Shown one piece after another: positions 17,643 through 26,753 of a stretch of 64,000 bases of DNA. The notes beneath the pieces were generated by a model. The model saw only the letters and a list, made by a program, of their open reading frames with translations, was not told the DNA's origin and searched no databases. Every line of letters starts with the position of its first letter. The stretch's first letter is position 1. A program made the position numbers and the translations under genes. Source of the stretch: Chryseobacterium luteum (lineage in GTDB: Bacteria > Bacteroidota > Bacteroidia > Flavobacteriales > Weeksellaceae); the NCBI RefSeq assembly GCF_000737785.1, contig NZ_JPRO01000012.1:62001-126000 (forward strand), in the 5' to 3' direction.

Positions 17643-18344
17643 ATGTTAAATCGCAAATTACTTGCCCTTCCTTTGTTACTGACTTCTGCATTTTATTTTG
17701 CACAGCAGATTGAACTGAGAGAAAATATAAAACTTAAAAATTTTGATTACCCGATTTATATTAAAAATAAAAAAGATCAGTCGGCCATTAAAGAATTATA
17801 CCAGATTCCGAATAAAGCGGATACCATTACAGAAAATGCATTGGTTAAAAATACTTCCAATGAGGAAACCCACAGAGGATTTTATAGAATCAATGATTCA
17901 GAGATTCATTTTGTAGATATTGACCTTCAATCTCAAAAGATCAACCGCAGGATATACAGTCCGAATAAAAAGGGAAGTCTTAAGTTAATCAAAGAAGATG
18001 TCAACCTAAGTGCATATCCCAATGATCTCCCGCCCAAATTTAAAGACAACAAGCCTCCTCACCCGGAATTTGCCGGAGGAGAAAAGGCATTATATCAGTG
18101 GATTGAAAAGAACATCTATCCTGTTCTCGATCAAAAGTACAAAAGGAAAGAAAACGGAAATTCGGTACTCGTCTTAGATATAGATCCTAAAGGTTCTGCT
18201 TCTTTTGTAGAAATCAAAAACCTCAAGGTTGCAGAAAATATAAGAACCGAACTCACAGACAAGGTGAAAAAATCACCTGTATGGAAAACCAATATACAGG
18301 GTTTTGAGGTTTCAGGAATTGTGCTGATCCCTATTGAATATTGA
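17643..18344 (+). CDS. secreted protein with TonB C-terminal-like domain
   Basis: This 233-residue protein has a signal peptide (LLALPLLLTSAFYFAQ, cleavage near residue 21). Its C-terminal domain from about residue 140 begins HPEFAGGEKALYQWIEKNIYP, the (P)xFxGG-x-x-A(L/M)xx(W/Y)(I/L)xxNixYP signature of TonB C-terminal-like modules in Bacteroidetes, and ends VSGIVLIPIEY. It lacks the N-terminal membrane anchor and proline-rich spanner of a true TonB, so it is unlikely to transduce energy. It may bind a partner in the periplasm or at the outer membrane. The middle region has no recognised domain. Confidence 0.65.
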   Translation: MLNRKLLALPLLLTSAFYFAQQIELRENIKLKNFDYPIYIKNKKDQSAIKELYQIPNKADTITENALVKNTSNEETHRGFYRINDSEIHFVDIDLQSQKINRRIYSPNKKGSLKLIKEDVNLSAYPNDLPPKFKDNKPPHPEFAGGEKALYQWIEKNIYPVLDQKYKRKENGNSVLVLDIDPKGSASFVEIKNLKVAENIRTELTDKVKKSPVWKTNIQGFEVSGIVLIPIEY

Positions 18345-18444
18345 TTCCAGCAATGTAATTTTTCCTGTATTTAAGCCAAAATGAGCGGGGAAATTTCATA
18401 TTTTCCTTATTTTTTCATATATTGTTTTCACCAACACTGACAAT

Positions 18445-19011
18445 ATGCTTAAAAATACATTTTTCATTTTTTTTGCCGCCTCGCTTCTCCTGATCAGCTG
18501 TGACTATAAGGAAAAAGAAAAAAACCTGACGGAAAGAGAAAAACAGTTACTCGAAAAAGAAAAAACATTCGCAAAAAAAGAATCTGAATACCAGTCTCTT
18601 TTAAAAATGAGAGACAGCATTTTTGCAAAAAAAGATTCCGTTAAGATCGCCTTGTGGCCGGATGAAATTTCCGGCCCGTGGACCGGAAAAGTAATCTGTA
18701 CAGAATCCAACTGCAGTGATTATGTGGTGGGAGACCAGCGTACAGATACCTGGGAATTCGACAGTGATTCTATTCATCTGACTGCTAAAATCATCAATAA
18801 CAATAATCTGGTAAGGGTTTATTCGGGCAGGTTCGAGCATAATGAAATCAAGCTTAATTTCAGGACAGATTCCACTTCTCAAAAAAAAGTGGAGATGAAT
18901 GTTCTGCTTAATGATATTTCTGACAGCAAGCTTAAAGGAACCAGAACCATTACTGCCGAGAACGGTTGTACAGCCAAGTTCTCCGTTGAATTAGTACGTT
19001 CCACCAAATAA
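18445..19011 (+). CDS. lipoprotein of unknown function with coiled-coil N-terminus
   Basis: The 188-residue protein starts with a lipoprotein signal ending LLLISC (lipidated Cys19). Residues 21-55 are a charged heptad-like stretch (ERE, LLEKEK, AKKESEY) that should form a coiled coil. A beta-rich C-terminal part beginning SGPWTGKVICTESNCSDY contains three cysteines and resembles small extracytoplasmic lipocalin-like domains, though I do not recognise a named family. It sits 7 bases before the antiporter gene and is probably in one transcript with it. No function is assigned. Confidence 0.7.
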   Translation: MLKNTFFIFFAASLLLISCDYKEKEKNLTEREKQLLEKEKTFAKKESEYQSLLKMRDSIFAKKDSVKIALWPDEISGPWTGKVICTESNCSDYVVGDQRTDTWEFDSDSIHLTAKIINNNNLVRVYSGRFEHNEIKLNFRTDSTSQKKVEMNVLLNDISDSKLKGTRTITAENGCTAKFSVELVRSTK

Positions 19012-19018
19012 AACACTT

Positions 19019-21142
19019 ATGATTTTACTGAGTATACACAATCTGAGTTTTCCAATAGAAGATCCGGTCCTGAAATTCCTGTTGGTACTGGTTATCATCC
19101 TTGCCGCTCCCCTGCTTCTGAACAAGATTAAAGTTCCGCATCTGCTGGGCCTTATCATTGCCGGAGCCGTAATAGGACCCAACGGTTTTAATGTGCTCGC
19201 AAGGGACAGCAGTATTGTTGTAACGGGAACTACAGGTCTTCTTTACATCATGTTCCTTGCAGGACTGGAGATCGATATGGGCGATTTTAAAAAGAATAAA
19301 TGGAAAAGCCTAACGTTCGGGATCTACACCTTTACAGTTCCTTTTGTCCTGGGCTACCTGGGCGGTTATTATCTGCTTCATTTCTCTATATTGACATCCA
19401 TACTTTTTGCCAGCCTTTTTTCTTCCCATACACTGATTGCCTATCCGTTGGTCAGTAAACTGGGAATTGCAAAAAATAAAGCGGTCAATATTACTGTGGG
19501 AGGAACGATGATTACGGATATCCTGGCACTTTTGGTACTTGCTGTCATCGTAGGAATGTCGCAGGGTGATGTAGGTACGGAATTTTGGGTTAAACTTTCT
19601 GTTTCCTTTATTGTTTTTGCCCTTATTGTTCTGATTGTATTTCCGATTATAGGACGCTGGTTTTTCAAAAAGGTGGATGATAAGATTTCACAGTATATTT
19701 TTGTCCTTGTGATGATCTATCTGGCAGCGATGCTTGCCGAACTTGCCGGAGTAGAAGCTATTATCGGAGCATTCTTTGCAGGATTGGCATTAAACAGGCT
19801 TATTCCCCATACCTCATCACTGATGAACCGCGTGGAGTTTGTAGGAAATGCCATCTTTATCCCGTTCTTCCTGATCAGCGTGGGAATGCTTATTGACTTT
19901 AAAGTTTTCTTTAAAAGCTGGGAAACACTGGAAGTTGCAGGAATCATGCTGGCTGCATCCATCGGAGGGAAGTATATTTCAGCAGTGATGACGCAGAAGA
20001 CCTTCAGACTGTCCAAGGAGGAGGGAAAGCTCATTTTCGGACTGAGTTCGGCTTCTGCAGCAGCAACATTGGCCTCTGTAATGGTAGGATACAATATCAT
20101 CCTTTCTGAAACCGAGACCGGCGAACCGGTAAGATTACTGAATGAGCATGTACTGAACGGAAGTATTCTTCTGATCCTTATTTCCTGTACGGTATCATCC
20201 TTTATTTCAATGGCCAGCGCCCAGAAAATCGCGGAAAGCGACAATGAAGATACGGTTTCCGGCAACAGCCATGAAGAGGAAAATATCCTTCTGGCCATCA
20301 ACCACGAGGAGACCGTGGAAAGAATGGTTAACCTGGGTATTTTGATTAAAGCCCACTCCAATACGGAAAACCTGTTCGCCCTGAACATCATTAATGAAGA
20401 TAAAAATGAATCTTCAGTAAAAAATGCTGAAAAACTCCTCCACCAGGCTACAGACGCCGCGGCTGCAGCTGATGTTAAAATGCAGGCTCTGAAAAGGTAT
20501 GACAATGATGTGATCAATGGGGTTAAAAATGTCATTAAGGAACAGAATATTACGGATCTCATCATCGGTCTGGAAGATGAGAAAGGCTTCTCCCCTTCTT
20601 TTGTTTATAATCTTTACAGCGGATATCTTCAGAATGATGACGTGAATGTATTGGTGTATCATGCCGCACAGCCACTGTCCACCATCAAAAAATACGCCGT
20701 GATGATCCCGGAAAATGCGCATAAGGAAGCCGGATTCTTCCATGCGATTCTGAGGGTATGGAATATTGCCAGAAACTCCGGTGCCACAGTAGTTTTTTAT
20801 GCTCCGGAAAACATCCTGGATATTCTCCAGAAGATCGTTAAGAAAGCCAATATAGAAGCAGAGTTCATTATTATGAGTACCTGGCAGGACGGTGAAAAAA
20901 CAGCTGCAAAACTGAAAGAAGATGAAGCACTGATCGTCCTGATGGCCAAACGCGGTATGCGGTCCTACATTCCACGAATGAGACTTATCCCGGAATTACT
21001 GAATAAGTATTTAAGTGATAATAATTACCTGCTGATCTTCCCGTTCTCGGAATTTGATGAAAACAGTCCGGAGATACGTTCTGTGGGAAATCATGGGGAT
21101 TTTGTGGAGATTGGAAATGTGATTCAGAAGATTTTTAAATAA
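19019..21142 (+). CDS. CPA2-type cation:proton antiporter with C-terminal USP-like region
   Basis: The 707-residue protein has a Na+/H+ exchanger (KefB/NapA-like, CPA2) membrane domain at about residues 15-405, with around twelve membrane segments. Recognisable parts include LLGLIIAGAVIGPNGFNVLA and GVEAIIGAFFAGLALNRLIP. It exchanges monovalent cations for protons across the inner membrane. The C-terminal 300 residues are soluble and look like two universal-stress-protein-like modules (for example NILLAINHEETVERMV near 420 and KKYAVMIPENAHKEAGFF near 560), presumably regulatory. There is no TrkA-N motif. It is probably co-transcribed with the preceding lipoprotein gene. Confidence 0.87.
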   Translation: MILLSIHNLSFPIEDPVLKFLLVLVIILAAPLLLNKIKVPHLLGLIIAGAVIGPNGFNVLARDSSIVVTGTTGLLYIMFLAGLEIDMGDFKKNKWKSLTFGIYTFTVPFVLGYLGGYYLLHFSILTSILFASLFSSHTLIAYPLVSKLGIAKNKAVNITVGGTMITDILALLVLAVIVGMSQGDVGTEFWVKLSVSFIVFALIVLIVFPIIGRWFFKKVDDKISQYIFVLVMIYLAAMLAELAGVEAIIGAFFAGLALNRLIPHTSSLMNRVEFVGNAIFIPFFLISVGMLIDFKVFFKSWETLEVAGIMLAASIGGKYISAVMTQKTFRLSKEEGKLIFGLSSASAAATLASVMVGYNIILSETETGEPVRLLNEHVLNGSILLILISCTVSSFISMASAQKIAESDNEDTVSGNSHEEENILLAINHEETVERMVNLGILIKAHSNTENLFALNIINEDKNESSVKNAEKLLHQATDAAAAADVKMQALKRYDNDVINGVKNVIKEQNITDLIIGLEDEKGFSPSFVYNLYSGYLQNDDVNVLVYHAAQPLSTIKKYAVMIPENAHKEAGFFHAILRVWNIARNSGATVVFYAPENILDILQKIVKKANIEAEFIIMSTWQDGEKTAAKLKEDEALIVLMAKRGMRSYIPRMRLIPELLNKYLSDNNYLLIFPFSEFDENSPEIRSVGNHGDFVEIGNVIQKIFK

Positions 21143-21156
21143 CAGGAGTTAATTTA

Positions 21157-21318
21157 AGAGCTTGTTTAAATTTTACTCAATAAGATTATGATGCAGAAAT
21201 AATTACTAAAGAAACAGATTTCTCACGCAGATTTCACGGATGACGCAGATTTATTTCAGTTATAAAAATATGCGTAATCTGCCCAATCAGCGAGATTTTA
21301 AAAATTTAAACAGGCTCT
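21157..21318. mobile_element. MITE-like element with 18-bp terminal inverted repeats
   Basis: AGAGCTTGTTTAAATTTT (21157-21174) and AAAATTTAAACAGGCTCT (21301-21318) are inverted repeats matching at 17 of 18 positions and bound 162 bases. The interior holds no open reading frame and carries repeated (C)GCAGATTT words (around 21223 and 21245) with an opposed AATCTGCC (21274). Size, terminal repeats and lack of coding capacity fit a miniature inverted-repeat transposable element. A target-site duplication is not clear. Confidence 0.6.
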
Positions 21319-21590
21319 AAAAAAATTGTAGAGAACAAATAAATAGCTTTGCTGGCTGATACTTTAAGCTTTCAGTTATCTGAAAAATATATCAAATATT
21401 CATACAAGTTTGCTAATCTGTGAAAGGGTGTTTTTCACGCGAAGGTTTAATATTATACCGCGTGATTGGAGGGAGGCAAAGAGGGGAATCAACAAGTTGA
21501 TCCGATGAAGCGTATGGATAGACAATGCATGTAAATTCTTGGATTGCGGGATGGAAAATGTGCTTCTTGAATTTCAAAAAGTAAGACATA
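21319..21590. other. gap with no recognised gene
   Basis: This is the rest of the 497-base gap between the antiporter and purK. It has stop codons in all frames and no plausible small gene or RNA that I can recognise. It ends at the purK terminator. Confidence 0.5.
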
Positions 21591-21623
21591 AAAAAAGAGC
21601 TGCAGGATGATTACAGCTCTTTT
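21583..21623 (-). terminator. purK terminator
   Basis: A 10-bp perfect stem AAAAGAGCTG / CAGCTCTTTT is followed on the minus strand by TTTTTATG. It lies 17 bases past the purK stop codon. Confidence 0.85.
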
Positions 21624-21639
21624 GTCTTTATTTTAAGCT

Positions 21640-22752
21640 TTATTCGGCAATTACTTTTATCATGCTTTTCACCTTTATGAGTTTTTCCATAAGCTCTTCA
21701 CGGGAATCAGCAAGTACATTGATGTGTCCCATCTTTCTTCCGGGTTTGGTTTCGGTTTTTCCGTATAAGTGGATATAAGTTTTGGGCAGTTTGAGCACAT
21801 CATCCATTCCTTCATAGATCACTTTTCCGGCATGTCCTTCTGCTCCTACAAGGTTCAGCATTCCGCTGTAAGTAAAGGCGTCCGTGTCTGCCAAAGGCAG
21901 GTTTTTCACCACACGGTACATCTGTTCAAACTGGGAGTTGGCATTCCCTTCCTGGCTCTGGTGGCCGGAGTTGTGAAGTCTCGGAGCGGTTTCATTTACC
22001 CATACCTTTCCTTGTTTATCAAGGAATAATTCGATTGCAAAAAGCCCCGGTGAGTTGACGGCATTGAGAAATTTTTCAGTAATGGAATCAATCTGGTTCC
22101 GGATATCATCGCTCAAAAATACGGGACAGATATTGAAATCCAGTAGGTTAAGTTTAGGATCAGCCACCATTTCGGTTACGGGAAAAATTTTTGTTTCACC
22201 GTTTTCATTTCTGGCAACGATCACGGAAAGCTCCTTGTCGATATCCACCAGGTTTTCAATTACGGAAGCTTCTTTCCATAAATGCTGGTAATCATCTTCT
22301 GTTTTGATCACCTGAACGCCTTTCCCGTCATAACCTCCGGTATTCATTTTCTGCACAAACGGCAGCGGCATCATGATTTTTTCTTCGCTGTCCCAAACGA
22401 CCTGAAATTCAGGGCTTGGAATATCATATGTTTTATAGAATTCTTTCTGGAGGATCTTCTGCTGGATGGTCTTGATAATAGCCGCATTGGGAACCACTTT
22501 TACCCCTTGTTTTTCAAGCTCGGCCAAAGCATCGGCGTTGACGTGTTCTATTTCGATGGTTACTACATCTTTATCTTTTCCGAAATTCAGCACTGTATCG
22601 TAATCGTTAAAATTTCCCTGCGTAAAATGGGAAATACTGCTGCACGGTGCATCAGAAGCGGGGTCCAGTGTATAAAATTGGTCGTCGTATTTCAGTGCGC
22701 TCTGTATCAGCATTCTTCCCAGCTGTCCGCCTCCTAAAATTCCTATTTTCAT
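21640..22752 (-). CDS. purK: 5-(carboxyamino)imidazole ribonucleotide synthase
   Basis: PurK uses ATP and bicarbonate to carboxylate aminoimidazole ribonucleotide to N5-CAIR, the substrate of PurE. The 370-residue ATP-grasp protein opens MKIGILGGGQLGRMLIQSA, has the central FVQKMNTGGYDGKGVQVI loop near residue 145, and the metal-binding ETAPRLHNSGHQSQE segment near 265. The longer open frame would add 19 residues before the Rossmann-like start, so the ATG at 22752 is preferred. It is transcribed alone or after the DUF1543 gene, 40 bases upstream. Confidence 0.95.
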   Translation of the reverse strand: MKIGILGGGQLGRMLIQSALKYDDQFYTLDPASDAPCSSISHFTQGNFNDYDTVLNFGKDKDVVTIEIEHVNADALAELEKQGVKVVPNAAIIKTIQQKILQKEFYKTYDIPSPEFQVVWDSEEKIMMPLPFVQKMNTGGYDGKGVQVIKTEDDYQHLWKEASVIENLVDIDKELSVIVARNENGETKIFPVTEMVADPKLNLLDFNICPVFLSDDIRNQIDSITEKFLNAVNSPGLFAIELFLDKQGKVWVNETAPRLHNSGHQSQEGNANSQFEQMYRVVKNLPLADTDAFTYSGMLNLVGAEGHAGKVIYEGMDDVLKLPKTYIHLYGKTETKPGRKMGHINVLADSREELMEKLIKVKSMIKVIAE

Positions 22753-22792
22753 TCTTACTTTTATTTTTTCTATTAGATTTTTATGGAAAGTT

Positions 22793-23356
22793 CTATTGAA
22801 TTTTGTCAATCTTTAAATACCCTAGCCCCATTGGATTTTCCTGGTTCTCTTCATCAGATTTTGTCAGGACGATGGAATACTTTTCTTTCATTTTTTCCGG
22901 CAGGATATCACTGACATTATAAATATCATCAATATCAACACCATGTTTATCATCAATATGACTTACTGCTCCTTCAAAACCCATTGTTGCATAAAATTCT
23001 GTTGTTTTTGCCCTTTTGACAATTTCTCCCATTGATTGTCCTGCCATCAGGTGCTGTTCATGGAATTCTTCAAAAAAACCTTTCTTATAACCTCCTAAAT
23101 TAAGGAAATACAGCTGGGTTTCAGACGGCTGATCTGTTTTCTCAACGATCTTCACTTCATATCCGTCTGCAAATCTCACTTCCTGGTAACAGTCCAGGTG
23201 GATCTTTCCCTGCGCTTCTTTCCAGAAATCCTTTATATCGGGGACGAGATCTTTAAGATTTTCCGCTATCCCGAAAAACACGTCATGCTGCTCAATATTC
23301 CTGCCCTTGGGCGTTGCACCGAGAATGATATAAAATAATTTCATGTCACTTTTCAT
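22793..23356 (-). CDS. DUF1543 domain-containing protein
   Basis: The 187-residue protein has KLFYIILGATPKGRNIEQHD at its N-terminus and GYKKGFFEEFHEQHLMAGQS in the middle, matching the DUF1543 family of small cytosolic proteins with no known activity. The start at 23356 (MKSDMKL) is chosen because a perfect TAnnTTTG box ends 5 bases before it, which predicts a leaderless mRNA. The internal ATG at 23344 (MKLFYII), common in relatives, is the alternative and would leave a short leader. Confidence 0.7.
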   Translation of the reverse strand: MKSDMKLFYIILGATPKGRNIEQHDVFFGIAENLKDLVPDIKDFWKEAQGKIHLDCYQEVRFADGYEVKIVEKTDQPSETQLYFLNLGGYKKGFFEEFHEQHLMAGQSMGEIVKRAKTTEFYATMGFEGAVSHIDDKHGVDIDDIYNVSDILPEKMKEKYSIVLTKSDEENQENPMGLGYLKIDKIQ

Positions 23357-23361
23357 ACCTG

Positions 23362-23369
23362 CAAAAATA
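23362..23369 (-). promoter_or_regulatory. DUF1543 gene promoter -7 box (leaderless geometry)
   Basis: TATTTTTG on the minus strand is followed by CAGGT and then the ATG at 23356. Confidence 0.5.
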
Positions 23370-23417
23370 CATCAAATTTATCTTTTTTAAACGTTTGGCA
23401 GAGTACTACAATAGTTT

Positions 23418-23425
23418 TATATTTG
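23418..23425 (+). promoter_or_regulatory. TauE gene promoter -7 box (leaderless geometry)
   Basis: TATATTTG is followed by four bases (TAGC) and then the ATG at 23430. The box sits in a 73-base divergent region shared with the DUF1543 promoter. Confidence 0.6.
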
Positions 23426-23429
23426 TAGC

Positions 23430-24260
23430 ATGTCAGAAATCATTATTCTGTTCCTCGGCGCGGTTTCAGCCGGTCTTTTAGGTTCACTTACGGGTTTGGG
23501 AGGAGGTGTTATCATTATTCCTTTATTGACGCTGGGTTTCGGCGTTCCTATGCATTATGCCATTGGTGCTTCTTTAATTTCTGTAATCGGTACTTCTTCG
23601 GGTGCTGCGGTAGCTTTTGTGAAAGAAGGCTTCACCAATATGCGGATAGGCATGTTCCTGGAGATCGGTACTACAGCAGGAGCTATTATCGGAGCATTGG
23701 TTTCCGGAATGCTTAATCCGAATACGATCGGGATTATTTTCGCCAGTATCCTTTTGCTAACGGTTATTTTAAATCTTAAGGGAAAACCCGATCACCAGGA
23801 GCCTTTAATAAAGGGAAGCCTTGAAGAAAAGCTGAAGCTGTACGGCACTTTTCCTGATAAAGGGGTTTTAAAAAGCTATTCCGCAAGAAATACGGTTCCT
23901 GGGTTCCTGATGATGCTTTTTGCAGGGGCAATGTCCGGGCTTTTGGGGATAGGTTCCGGTGCGCTTAAGGTTCTGGCAATGGACAATATGATGAAACTGC
24001 CGTTTAAGGTTTCTACAACAACCAGCAACTTTATGATCGGTGTAACGGCTGTGGCGAGTGCCCTGATCTATTTCCAGAGAGGTGAGATTATTCCTGTGAT
24101 TGTGGCTCCGGTACTGATTGGTGTTGTGGTAGGAAGTTTCATTGGCTCAAAAACACTGATGGTATCCAAAACGAAGAAACTGAAAGTGTTCTTTGCTATT
24201 GTGATCACCATCTTATCAGTTTATATGATGTATAACGGTATCAATAAGAGTTTCAGGTAA
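23430..24260 (+). CDS. TauE/SafE (TSUP) family sulfite/organosulfonate-type exporter
   Basis: The 276-residue inner-membrane protein has about eight membrane segments in two TSUP repeats. The repeats are marked by SLTGLGGGVIIIPLLTLGFG near residue 20 and GAMSGLLGIGSGALKVLAMD near residue 170. The family moves sulfite, sulfoacetate or similar anions; the substrate here is unknown. The stop overlaps the DUF1634 start (TAATG), so the two genes are translationally coupled, a pairing often seen for this family. Confidence 0.88.
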   Translation: MSEIIILFLGAVSAGLLGSLTGLGGGVIIIPLLTLGFGVPMHYAIGASLISVIGTSSGAAVAFVKEGFTNMRIGMFLEIGTTAGAIIGALVSGMLNPNTIGIIFASILLLTVILNLKGKPDHQEPLIKGSLEEKLKLYGTFPDKGVLKSYSARNTVPGFLMMLFAGAMSGLLGIGSGALKVLAMDNMMKLPFKVSTTTSNFMIGVTAVASALIYFQRGEIIPVIVAPVLIGVVVGSFIGSKTLMVSKTKKLKVFFAIVITILSVYMMYNGINKSFR

Positions 24261-24643
24261 TGAGAAAGAATTTTACAGACGTGGATCTGAACCGTTCGGT
24301 AGGAAATCTTCTGAGATTGGGCGTTATTTTGTCTGTGATAACATCACTGATCGGTTTTATTAAACTTTTTACGGAAGGTTTTAAAATGCCTAAAAAATAT
24401 ACTTCCTTGGACATGGGTTCGTCTTCGGAAAAGGTGTGGGGAATGTTTTGGAATTCTTTATGCAAGGGAGAAGGTATGGCGATTATCCAGCTGGGAATTC
24501 TGCTTCTGATCTTTACACCTCTGGTTAGGATTATTTTTGCGTTGATAGGCTATTTAAAAGAGAAAGACTACGTGTATGTAGTCATTTCATCCATTGTTCT
24601 GGCAATTATGGCCGTCAGTTTCTTTACGGGTTATGCCCACTAA
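24260..24643 (+). CDS. DUF1634 domain-containing membrane protein
   Basis: The 127-residue protein has three membrane segments (GVILSVITSLIGFIKLF, IIQLGILLLIFTPLVRIIFA and VVISSIVLAIMAVSFF) and matches the DUF1634 pattern, including the conserved LGI(L)LLI(F/A)TP-x-(V/A)R core. It overlaps the TauE-type gene by one base and likely forms a transport unit with it. Its precise role is not established. Confidence 0.8.
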   Translation: MRKNFTDVDLNRSVGNLLRLGVILSVITSLIGFIKLFTEGFKMPKKYTSLDMGSSSEKVWGMFWNSLCKGEGMAIIQLGILLLIFTPLVRIIFALIGYLKEKDYVYVVISSIVLAIMAVSFFTGYAH

Positions 24644-24646
24644 CAT

Positions 24647-25024
24647 TTACATTTCATAAAACTCCAGCGGAAGCTGATCGGGATCCTGGGTGAAGAAAAA
24701 TTCTTTTCCCGTGTATTCATCTATGCGGATGTCTTCACAGGTAAGGCCTTTTGCTATAAGTTCATCTCTTTTATTTCCTACATTTTCCACAGAGAATGCC
24801 AGATGCCTTAAACCGCAGGATTCAGGGCGGGACGGCCTTGGCGGCGGATCAGGAAATGAAAACAGTTCAATCACGTAATGGTCTCCGATAGCGAGATCAA
24901 GCTTGTACGATTGTCTTTCTTCACGGTAAACTTCACGGATAATATTAAGGCCTAAAACTTCTGTATAAAATTTCCTGGAAACTTTATAATCTGAGCATAT
25001 AATGGCAATGTGATGGATCTTCAT
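24647..25024 (-). CDS. VOC-family (YaeR/GloA2-like) metalloprotein
   Basis: The 125-residue protein is a single glyoxalase/bleomycin-resistance fold: HHIAIICSDYKVSRKFYTEV at the N-terminus, then the family-specific FPDPPPRPSRPESCGLRHLA near residues 57-76, and LPLEFYEM at the C-terminus. Candidate metal ligands are His5, the His in GLRHLAF and the Glu of LEFYE. The proline-rich insert is typical of the YaeR/SMU1112c group, whose substrate is unknown. Its end lies 3 bases from the convergent DUF1634 gene. Confidence 0.88.
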   Translation of the reverse strand: MKIHHIAIICSDYKVSRKFYTEVLGLNIIREVYREERQSYKLDLAIGDHYVIELFSFPDPPPRPSRPESCGLRHLAFSVENVGNKRDELIAKGLTCEDIRIDEYTGKEFFFTQDPDQLPLEFYEM

Positions 25025-25100
25025 TTTACAATGTTTTTAATTGTTTTGTTGAGAGCTTCCTGAGATTTTGCGGAAAGCTAAACCAGATTTCAGTTCTTTA

Positions 25101-25541
25101 TTATTTTATTTCCCTGCAGTTTTCTTTTCTTCTGGTATCTATGATGTACTGGATTTTCCAGCCATCCTGCTGTCTGACCAATTGAAAGCTGTTTGCCCCG
25201 CAATGAGAGAATGTCCCTTTAAAATAGAAAGAATAGGGTGTAAAAACACTGGCAAGTGCTCCATCGGTATGAACAGCATCAATGATAATTCTTTCGTCAA
25301 GGTCATCTTTTGAAAACCTGGAAACGGAAGTGACAAACTCCTGTACATTTTCATTTTTAACGGTCCCGTCTTTGGCAATACTCTGTAAAACGGCATTCTC
25401 TGCAAAAGCGGATTTCATAAGCTCAGGATCGGCATTTTTCATTCCCAGAAACAGATCACGGATCGGTTTTTCTATTTCCGTGTTCTGCTGTCCGAAAGAG
25501 AAAGCTGAGAATAGTAAAGCAGCAGCAACAAGCTTATTCAT
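25101..25541 (-). CDS. secreted NTF2-like (DUF4440-type) protein
   Basis: The 146-residue protein has a signal peptide (KLVAAALLFSAFSFGQ, cleavage near residue 19). An NTF2-like cone fold follows: IRDLFLGMKNADPELMKSAF, then GTFSHCGANSFQLVRQQDGW and KIQYIIDTRR near the end. Such proteins are small extracytoplasmic ligand-binding or enzymatic domains without a general function. The open frame extends 18 residues upstream, but the signal peptide sets the ATG at 25541 as the start. Confidence 0.72.
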   Translation of the reverse strand: MNKLVAAALLFSAFSFGQQNTEIEKPIRDLFLGMKNADPELMKSAFAENAVLQSIAKDGTVKNENVQEFVTSVSRFSKDDLDERIIIDAVHTDGALASVFTPYSFYFKGTFSHCGANSFQLVRQQDGWKIQYIIDTRRKENCREIK

Positions 25542-25672
25542 ATTGGTTTTAATTAATCTGACACGATAAAAGTAGGAAAAAATATGATAAACCATTAAAT
25601 TAACATATCTTAAAAGGGAATTGATTTGAATTGTATAAAAAATAAACTATTTTTATCCGTTGATTAGATTAT

Positions 25673-26753
25673 ATGTGGGATATTTATTTATCGTTAACCG
25701 GTTTGCTGCTGCTGCTGACATTACTGCCTAAAATTCAGAATTCCCATTGGATATTCAGGGTTCCGGAGTTTGGTAAAATCCAGATCACTTATGCAGTTCT
25801 TTTTACCTTTATTCTGGGCTTCTTTATCGGTCATACTGAGCATATGCTGTATTCACAGGGGCTTCTGGCTTTGCTGTTCGTTCATCATGGAGTTACCCTT
25901 GTAAAATACACTCCGCTTTACCCGGTAAAAAAACACCGGCAGCAAAACGAATCTTCTCAAAAGCTGCATTTTATTTCTGCCAATGTCTACCAGTTTAATA
26001 AGGAATATGACAAGTTCATCAAACTGATAGAGAAATACAGCCCCGAAATATTCCTTACCATGGAAAGCAACGGAAACTGGGAACAGGCCATGAAAGTTCT
26101 TGAAAAAGATTATCCGTTTCAGCATAAGGTAACACTTGAAAATACTTACGGTATGCATTTCTATTCTAAAATTGAGATTGAAAGTGCAAATACCCATTAT
26201 TTTGTGGCTGACGATATTCCAAGTATTGAGGTTCACTTAAAGACTGAGGACGGATTTTCGTTTGTGTTTTTCGGAGTACATCCCCCACCGCCGAGCCCTA
26301 CTGAGGAGGAAACATCAAAAGAAAGGGACGGTGATCTTTTAAGCACGGCAAAACGGGTAAAGGATATCCATGAACCGGTTATTGTGGTAGGGGATTTTAA
26401 TAATGTGGCATGGTCGAAATCCTCCATAAAAAAAAAAAACGAGTCATTTAATAGATCCCAGGATCGGGCGTTCGTTTGTGTCTACGTTTCACGCCAGATA
26501 CCGTCTTCTGAGGTTTCCGATCGACCTGATGTTCCACAGCGAAGATATTTTTATCAAAGAGCTTAAAACGCTGGAAAATTTTGGTTCAGACCATCTTCCC
26601 GTGTATTGTGAGTTTTTCATCGACCATCACAATGATGAACAGGAAGAAAAGGTAGAAGAAGCTACCGCCGGGGAAAAAACCGAAGCTGAAGAAATGATAG
26701 AGGAAGGGAAAGAGGAAAATGGAGAGCGTGATGCAGTGGTTGCTGAAGGCTAG
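25673..26753 (+). pseudogene. endonuclease/exonuclease/phosphatase-family gene split by a frameshift at A12
   Basis: Frame 1 (25673 on) encodes two or three N-terminal membrane segments, then an EEP domain: FISANVYQFNKEYDKF, IFLTMESNGNW and VVVGDFNNVAWS. At a run of twelve A (26428-26439) the reading continues wrongly (KKKNESFNRSQ) and stops at 26566. Removing one A restores HLIDPRIGRSF, then LLRFPIDLMFHSEDIFIK and the catalytic ENFGSDHLPVYCEF, ending at 26753 for about 359 residues. The Asp of GDFN and the His of SDHLPV thus lie on different frames. The tail is Glu-rich. A sequencing error, slippage or phase variation could each explain it. The function is presumably a membrane-tethered nuclease or phosphatase. 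Confidence 0.85.
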
